DNA of 9,215 nt from the NCBI GenBank assembly GCA_964605645.1, contig CAZSDJ010000051.1, positions 1-9,215 on the forward strand. The letters run 5' to 3'. Of the stretch, positions 7,601 to 9,215 are shown in pieces. Source of the DNA: PXAH01 sp964605645. GTDB lineage: Bacteria > Omnitrophota > Gorgyraeia > Duberdicusellales > 4484-171. Within the stretch, counting starts at the first letter, position 1. Each line of letters begins with the position of its first letter. Under the pieces are notes generated by a model, which saw only the letters and a program-made list of their open reading frames with translations, did no database searches and was not told the DNA's origin. The translations under genes and the position numbers were made by a program.

Positions 7601-7866
7601 GTGGGTAAAATCGCATCTGGTTTTTCTTTTTGAATAATTTTTTCAACAATATCCGCATTAATTGGCTCCACATAAGTTGCGTCTGCTAATTGCGGATCAG
7701 TCATAATCGTGGCCGGATTAGAATTGAGTAAAACAACCTGATAGCCTTCTTCTCGTAAGGCCTTACAGGCTTGAGCTCCCGAATAATCAAACTCACAAGC
7801 TTGGCTGATAATTATCGGGCCGGAACCAATTATTAATATTTTTTTTACATCTGTACGTTTTGGCAT
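4663..7866 (-). CDS. carB: Carbamoyl-phosphate synthase large subunit
   Basis: CarB makes carbamoyl phosphate from bicarbonate, two ATP and ammonia channelled from CarA, feeding pyrimidine and arginine synthesis. At 1067 residues it is full length (Escherichia coli 1073). It has the duplicated ATP-grasp layout: carboxyphosphate domain about 1-400, oligomerisation domain about 401-553, carbamoyl phosphate domain about 554-935 and allosteric (MGS-like) domain about 936-1067. First-site ATP residues align at identical numbers to E. coli (Arg129, Arg169, Glu215, Glu299, Asn301). Second-site residues are shifted by four (Arg711, Asp749, Glu837, Asn839). Residues corresponding to the E. coli ornithine site (Glu779, Asp787, Glu888) and the UMP/IMP site (Lys950, Thr970, Thr973, Lys989, Asn1011) are also present, so effector control is plausible, though one nearby Thr (E. 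coli 1017) is Pro1013. The start ATG is preceded by AGGA at 7875-7878, inside the heptamer repeat array. Confidence 0.99.
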   Translation of the reverse strand: MPKRTDVKKILIIGSGPIIISQACEFDYSGAQACKALREEGYQVVLLNSNPATIMTDPQLADATYVEPINADIVEKIIQKEKPDAILPTLGGQTGLNTAMEVVERGVLEKYNVKLIGAEYEVIKKAEDRKYFKEAIEKIGLDLPKSGLAYNMEEAKKVLSEIGLPLIIRPSFTLGGTGGSIANTEEEFMEMARVGLHNSMISEILIEESIVGWKEYELEVMRDNKDNVVIVCSIENIDPMGVHTGDSITVAPAQTLTDYEYQKMRDASLAIIREIGVETGGSNIQFAVCPETGRMVVVEMNPRVSRSSALASKATGFPIAKFAAKLAVGFSLDEIRNDITKETPASFEPSIDYCVVKIPRFTFEKFPEAKDILGISMKSVGETMAIGRTFKEALQKGLRGLEIGHSGLDNKLDYKEITDEKISLRLSEPNASRIFYIKYALQKGYSVEKINKLTGIDPWFIDNISQIVELEVRLKRAGESIKPDLLLKAKQFGFSDFQLAKIINIDEAAIREKRKKAKIEATFKLVDTCAAEFEAYTPYYYSTYEQEDETRISKNKKIMILGGGPNRIGQGIEFDYCCCHASFALKEEGYETIMVNSNPETVSTDYDTSDKLYFEPLTLEDVMNIIDKEKPDGVIVQFGGQTPLNLAKKLEELGAPIIGTSVASIERAENRDEFSKVVNKLGISQPACGSARSEKEAIVIAEKIGFPILVRPSYVLGGRAMKIVYDQNSLKEFMEEAIDVSPEHPILIDKFLEDAVEVDVDAVSDGKNTIIGGIMEHVEEAGVHSGDSACVLPPHNLDEQIINRIREDTYAISKELGVKGLINIQFAIKDGKVFVLEVNPRASRTTPFVSKATGVPLAKIAAKVMTGISLKQAGLTQEPVINHIAVKESVLPFSRFSGVDIILGPEMKSTGEVMGIDQNFGKAFYKAQIAAGQLLPKEGLIFISLKNTDKKPMIPIAKQLSEMGFKIIATEGTREAFLSEDIPVDLIGKISEGDKQILNYIQTNKINLIINTPSGEIGQSDMRPIRSKAVMQGIPCITTVPGAKALLEGMKAINSEELEVKPLQAYY

Positions 7867-7873
7867 ATTTTAA

Positions 7874-7943
7874 GTCCTATGTCCTATGTTCTAGGTCCTA
7901 TGTTCTAGGTCCTAAGTCCTATGTTCTAAGTCCTAAGTCTTGG
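7874..7943. repeat. 7-bp tandem repeat array between carA and carB
   Basis: Ten consecutive 7-bp units run from 7874 without gaps. On the plus strand they are GTCCTAT, GTCCTAT, GTTCTAG, GTCCTAT, GTTCTAG, GTCCTAA, GTCCTAT, GTTCTAA, GTCCTAA and a degenerate GTCTTGG. The consensus is GTYCTAN, with a partial 14-bp higher-order period (GTCCTAT+GTTCTAG twice). On the coding strand each unit reads NTAGRAC, so a TAG occurs every 7 bases and all three frames are stopped. The array extends into carA and supplies its stop codon (7933-7935). It covers almost the whole intergenic gap of 66 bp (7867-7932). No dyad symmetry typical of CRISPR repeats is present. Confidence 0.95.
7875..7878 (-). promoter_or_regulatory. 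Shine-Dalgarno of carB, embedded in the repeat array
   Basis: The minus strand reads AGGA here, eight bases upstream of the carB ATG. It is part of the repeat unit nearest to carB. Five further copies of AGGA lie at 7-bp steps or multiples farther upstream, too far away to serve this start directly. Confidence 0.65.
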
Positions 7944-9039
7944 TTACTTTGAATTCTTCGATCATTTTTATAAAATCTAAAAACAAGTATTGGGCATCAT
8001 GAGGGCCTGGGCCTGATTCTGGATGAAATTGAACTGAAAATAAAGGTATCTTTTTATGACAAAGGCCCTCAACCGTATGATCATTTAAATTCAGATGAGT
8101 CACCTCAATACTGTCTTTATCTAAAGTATCTAAATCTACGCAAAAGCCATGATTTTGCACAGTAATCGAAATTTTACCATCGCGAAGATCCTTCACGGGA
8201 TGATTACCGCCATGATGGCCAAACTTCAATTTATAAGTTTTAGCACCTTGCGCAAGCCCCAACATTTGATTCCCTAAACAAATACCAAATAAAGGAACTT
8301 TACCCAGCAAGCCTTTGACTGTTTCCACTACGTAAGGTACGCCTTCTGGATCTCCGGGCCCATTTGAAATTAAAACGCCATCCGGCTTTTGAGCTAATAT
8401 TTGTTCTGAGCTAGATTTAGCCGGCATCACAAAAACCTTACAATTTAATCTTTCTAACTTTCGTAAAATATTAAATTTCACCCCACAATCTAAAACTACT
8501 ACTTTATATCCACCGGAATCATTCCAAAAATAAGCTTCTTTTGTGGTTACATCCTTAACTAAATCTTGACCAAGGATTCCTTTTGATTTTTTTGCTTGTT
8601 GAATCAACTCTAAATCACTCTTATCAGAGGTTGAAATAACCGCTTCCATCGCACCCCGGGTTCGAATATGGCGAGTAATAGCGCGCGTATCAACTCCTTC
8701 AATGCCTAATATCTTATTTTCTTTTAGATATAAAGCTAAGTCCTTATTGCTACGCCAATTACTAGAAATTCGGCTTGATTCCTTTACGAGAAAACCCGCC
8801 ACCTTCAGATTTAAGGATTCAAAATCTTCTTTATTTATCCCGTAATTCCCGATTAAAGGATAAGTCATTGTAACAATTTGACCATGATAGGATGGGTCGG
8901 TAAGAATTTCTTGATAGCCGGATAAACTGGTGTTAAAGACTACTTCTCCTTCAGATTCTCCAATACCCGTAAATGAAAAACCTTTAAATATAGTGCCATC
9001 TTCTAATGCAATTCTAGCCTTTATGTAATCTTCCGGCAT
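7933..9039 (-). CDS. carA: Carbamoyl-phosphate synthase small (glutaminase) subunit
   Basis: CarA hydrolyses glutamine and passes ammonia through an internal tunnel to CarB. The 368-residue protein is close to the usual length (E. coli 382). The N-terminal CPSase small-subunit domain (about 1-140) has GEVVFNTSLSGYQEILTDPSY at about 31-51 and GVDTRAITRHIRTRGAM near 115-131. The C-terminal class I glutaminase domain (about 178-360) has SNGPGDP at 225-231, the nucleophile Cys254 in GICLGNQ, and His339 and Glu341 in FHPES. The ATG at 9039 is the only reasonable start: in-frame stops lie a short way upstream and no other start codon intervenes. It lacks a Shine-Dalgarno sequence; the 40 bases before it are very A-rich. 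The stop codon lies within the heptamer repeat array shared with the carB leader. It is probably the first gene of the operon. Confidence 0.98.
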   Translation of the reverse strand: MPEDYIKARIALEDGTIFKGFSFTGIGESEGEVVFNTSLSGYQEILTDPSYHGQIVTMTYPLIGNYGINKEDFESLNLKVAGFLVKESSRISSNWRSNKDLALYLKENKILGIEGVDTRAITRHIRTRGAMEAVISTSDKSDLELIQQAKKSKGILGQDLVKDVTTKEAYFWNDSGGYKVVVLDCGVKFNILRKLERLNCKVFVMPAKSSSEQILAQKPDGVLISNGPGDPEGVPYVVETVKGLLGKVPLFGICLGNQMLGLAQGAKTYKLKFGHHGGNHPVKDLRDGKISITVQNHGFCVDLDTLDKDSIEVTHLNLNDHTVEGLCHKKIPLFSVQFHPESGPGPHDAQYLFLDFIKMIEEFKVTKT

Positions 9040-9112
9040 ACTTTTTTTTAGTTGAATTAAAACTAATTTTTTTTATCATCATTCGGAAAGGGACAACACC
9101 TCTAAGCTAAAT
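9040..9112 (-). promoter_or_regulatory. carA leader (5' untranslated region)
   Basis: The predicted leader is about 73 nt. The part near the promoter contains GAGGTG (9096-9101) and a pyrimidine-rich TCCCTTTCC. The part near carA is A-rich, with two runs of eight A (9042-9049 and 9067-9074), and has no Shine-Dalgarno sequence. I see no stable hairpin, terminator, recognisable riboswitch or PyrR-binding motif. A 22-codon overlapping upstream reading frame (9014-9082) begins here but has no ribosome binding site. Confidence 0.5.
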
Positions 9113-9118
9113 CACTCT

Positions 9119-9146
9119 TTTATAACATAAGTATTTTTTCTGTCAA
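9119..9146 (-). promoter_or_regulatory. Promoter of the carA operon (sigma70/sigmaA type)
   Basis: A perfect -35 TTGACA (9141-9146) is followed after 16 bp by the -10 TATAAA (9119-9124), preceded by an extended TG-N element (TGT, 9125-9127). The spacer is A/T-rich. Transcription should start near 9112-9113. No competing promoter of similar quality was noticed between carA and the DUF1846 gene, so this probably drives carA-carB-purF-DUF1846. Confidence 0.8.
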
Positions 9147-9198
9147 GCATATATTGGATTATCACTGTGTCAAGTTTTAGTAGGTAGTTTTTTAGCGG

Positions 9199-9215
9199 CC
9201 TTAAAATGTTTAAGG
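9199..9215. repeat. Perfect inverted repeat at the right edge
   Basis: Two 7-bp arms, CCTTAAA (9199-9205) and TTTAAGG (9209-9215), flank a 3-base loop. The minus strand has no T tract after it, so it does not look like a terminator for minus-strand transcription. It could be the end of a plus-strand terminator, an operator upstream of the carA promoter, or chance. The window ends before this can be judged. Confidence 0.35.

Noticed and set aside
7874..7943. CRISPR array
   Set aside because: Units are 7 bp with no spacers, no dyad symmetry and no cas genes.
9040..9112. PyrR-binding or other pyrimidine attenuator in the carA leader
   Set aside because: GAGG and a pyrimidine-rich stretch are present, but the order and context of the PyrR binding loop (UCC before GAGG) are missing, and there is no terminator hairpin before carA.

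Overview
The window is one densely packed block of nucleotide-biosynthesis genes, all on the minus strand. In transcription order (right to left) they are carA, carB, purF, a DUF1846/UPF0371 family gene of unknown function, and pyrG. Every gene is full length and uninterrupted. The DNA is AT-rich, with long A/T runs between and within genes. PurF has the Bacillus-type iron-sulfur cysteines, which suggests an anaerobic or low-oxygen bacterium. The sequence alone does not fix the lineage. The overall look (low GC, tight gene packing, short heptamer tandem repeats) would suit an uncultivated anaerobic phylum, but that is an impression only.

Layout. Bases 9040-9215 hold a strong sigma70-type promoter (TTGACA, extended -10) and a leader of about 73 nt ahead of carA. 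carA and carB are separated by a 7-bp tandem repeat array that supplies both the carA stop codon and the Shine-Dalgarno sequence of carB. purF follows carB after 9 nt. The DUF1846 gene overlaps the end of purF by 16 nt. A 107-bp gap then contains a second near-consensus promoter, a 16-bp-stem intrinsic terminator and a perfect Shine-Dalgarno sequence for pyrG. Bases 1-56 lie beyond the pyrG stop and may contain the first codon of a further gene cut by the window edge.

How the genes work together. CarA/CarB make carbamoyl phosphate from glutamine, bicarbonate and ATP for pyrimidine and arginine synthesis. PurF commits PRPP to purines using glutamine. PyrG aminates UTP to CTP using glutamine. 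Three of the five proteins therefore carry glutaminase domains, and a fourth (CarB) uses the ammonia that CarA releases. The odd one out is the DUF1846 protein, which is translationally linked to purF and so is probably tied to nucleotide metabolism. The carA promoter probably drives carA-carB-purF-DUF1846, ending at the hairpin in front of pyrG. The same hairpin lies inside the leader made from pyrG's own promoter, so it can also act as an attenuator of CTP synthase expression.

The points most worth a second look are the pyrG promoter-terminator leader, the heptamer array between carA and carB, and the overlap of purF with a gene of unknown function. No mobile element, CRISPR array, tRNA or rRNA was seen.
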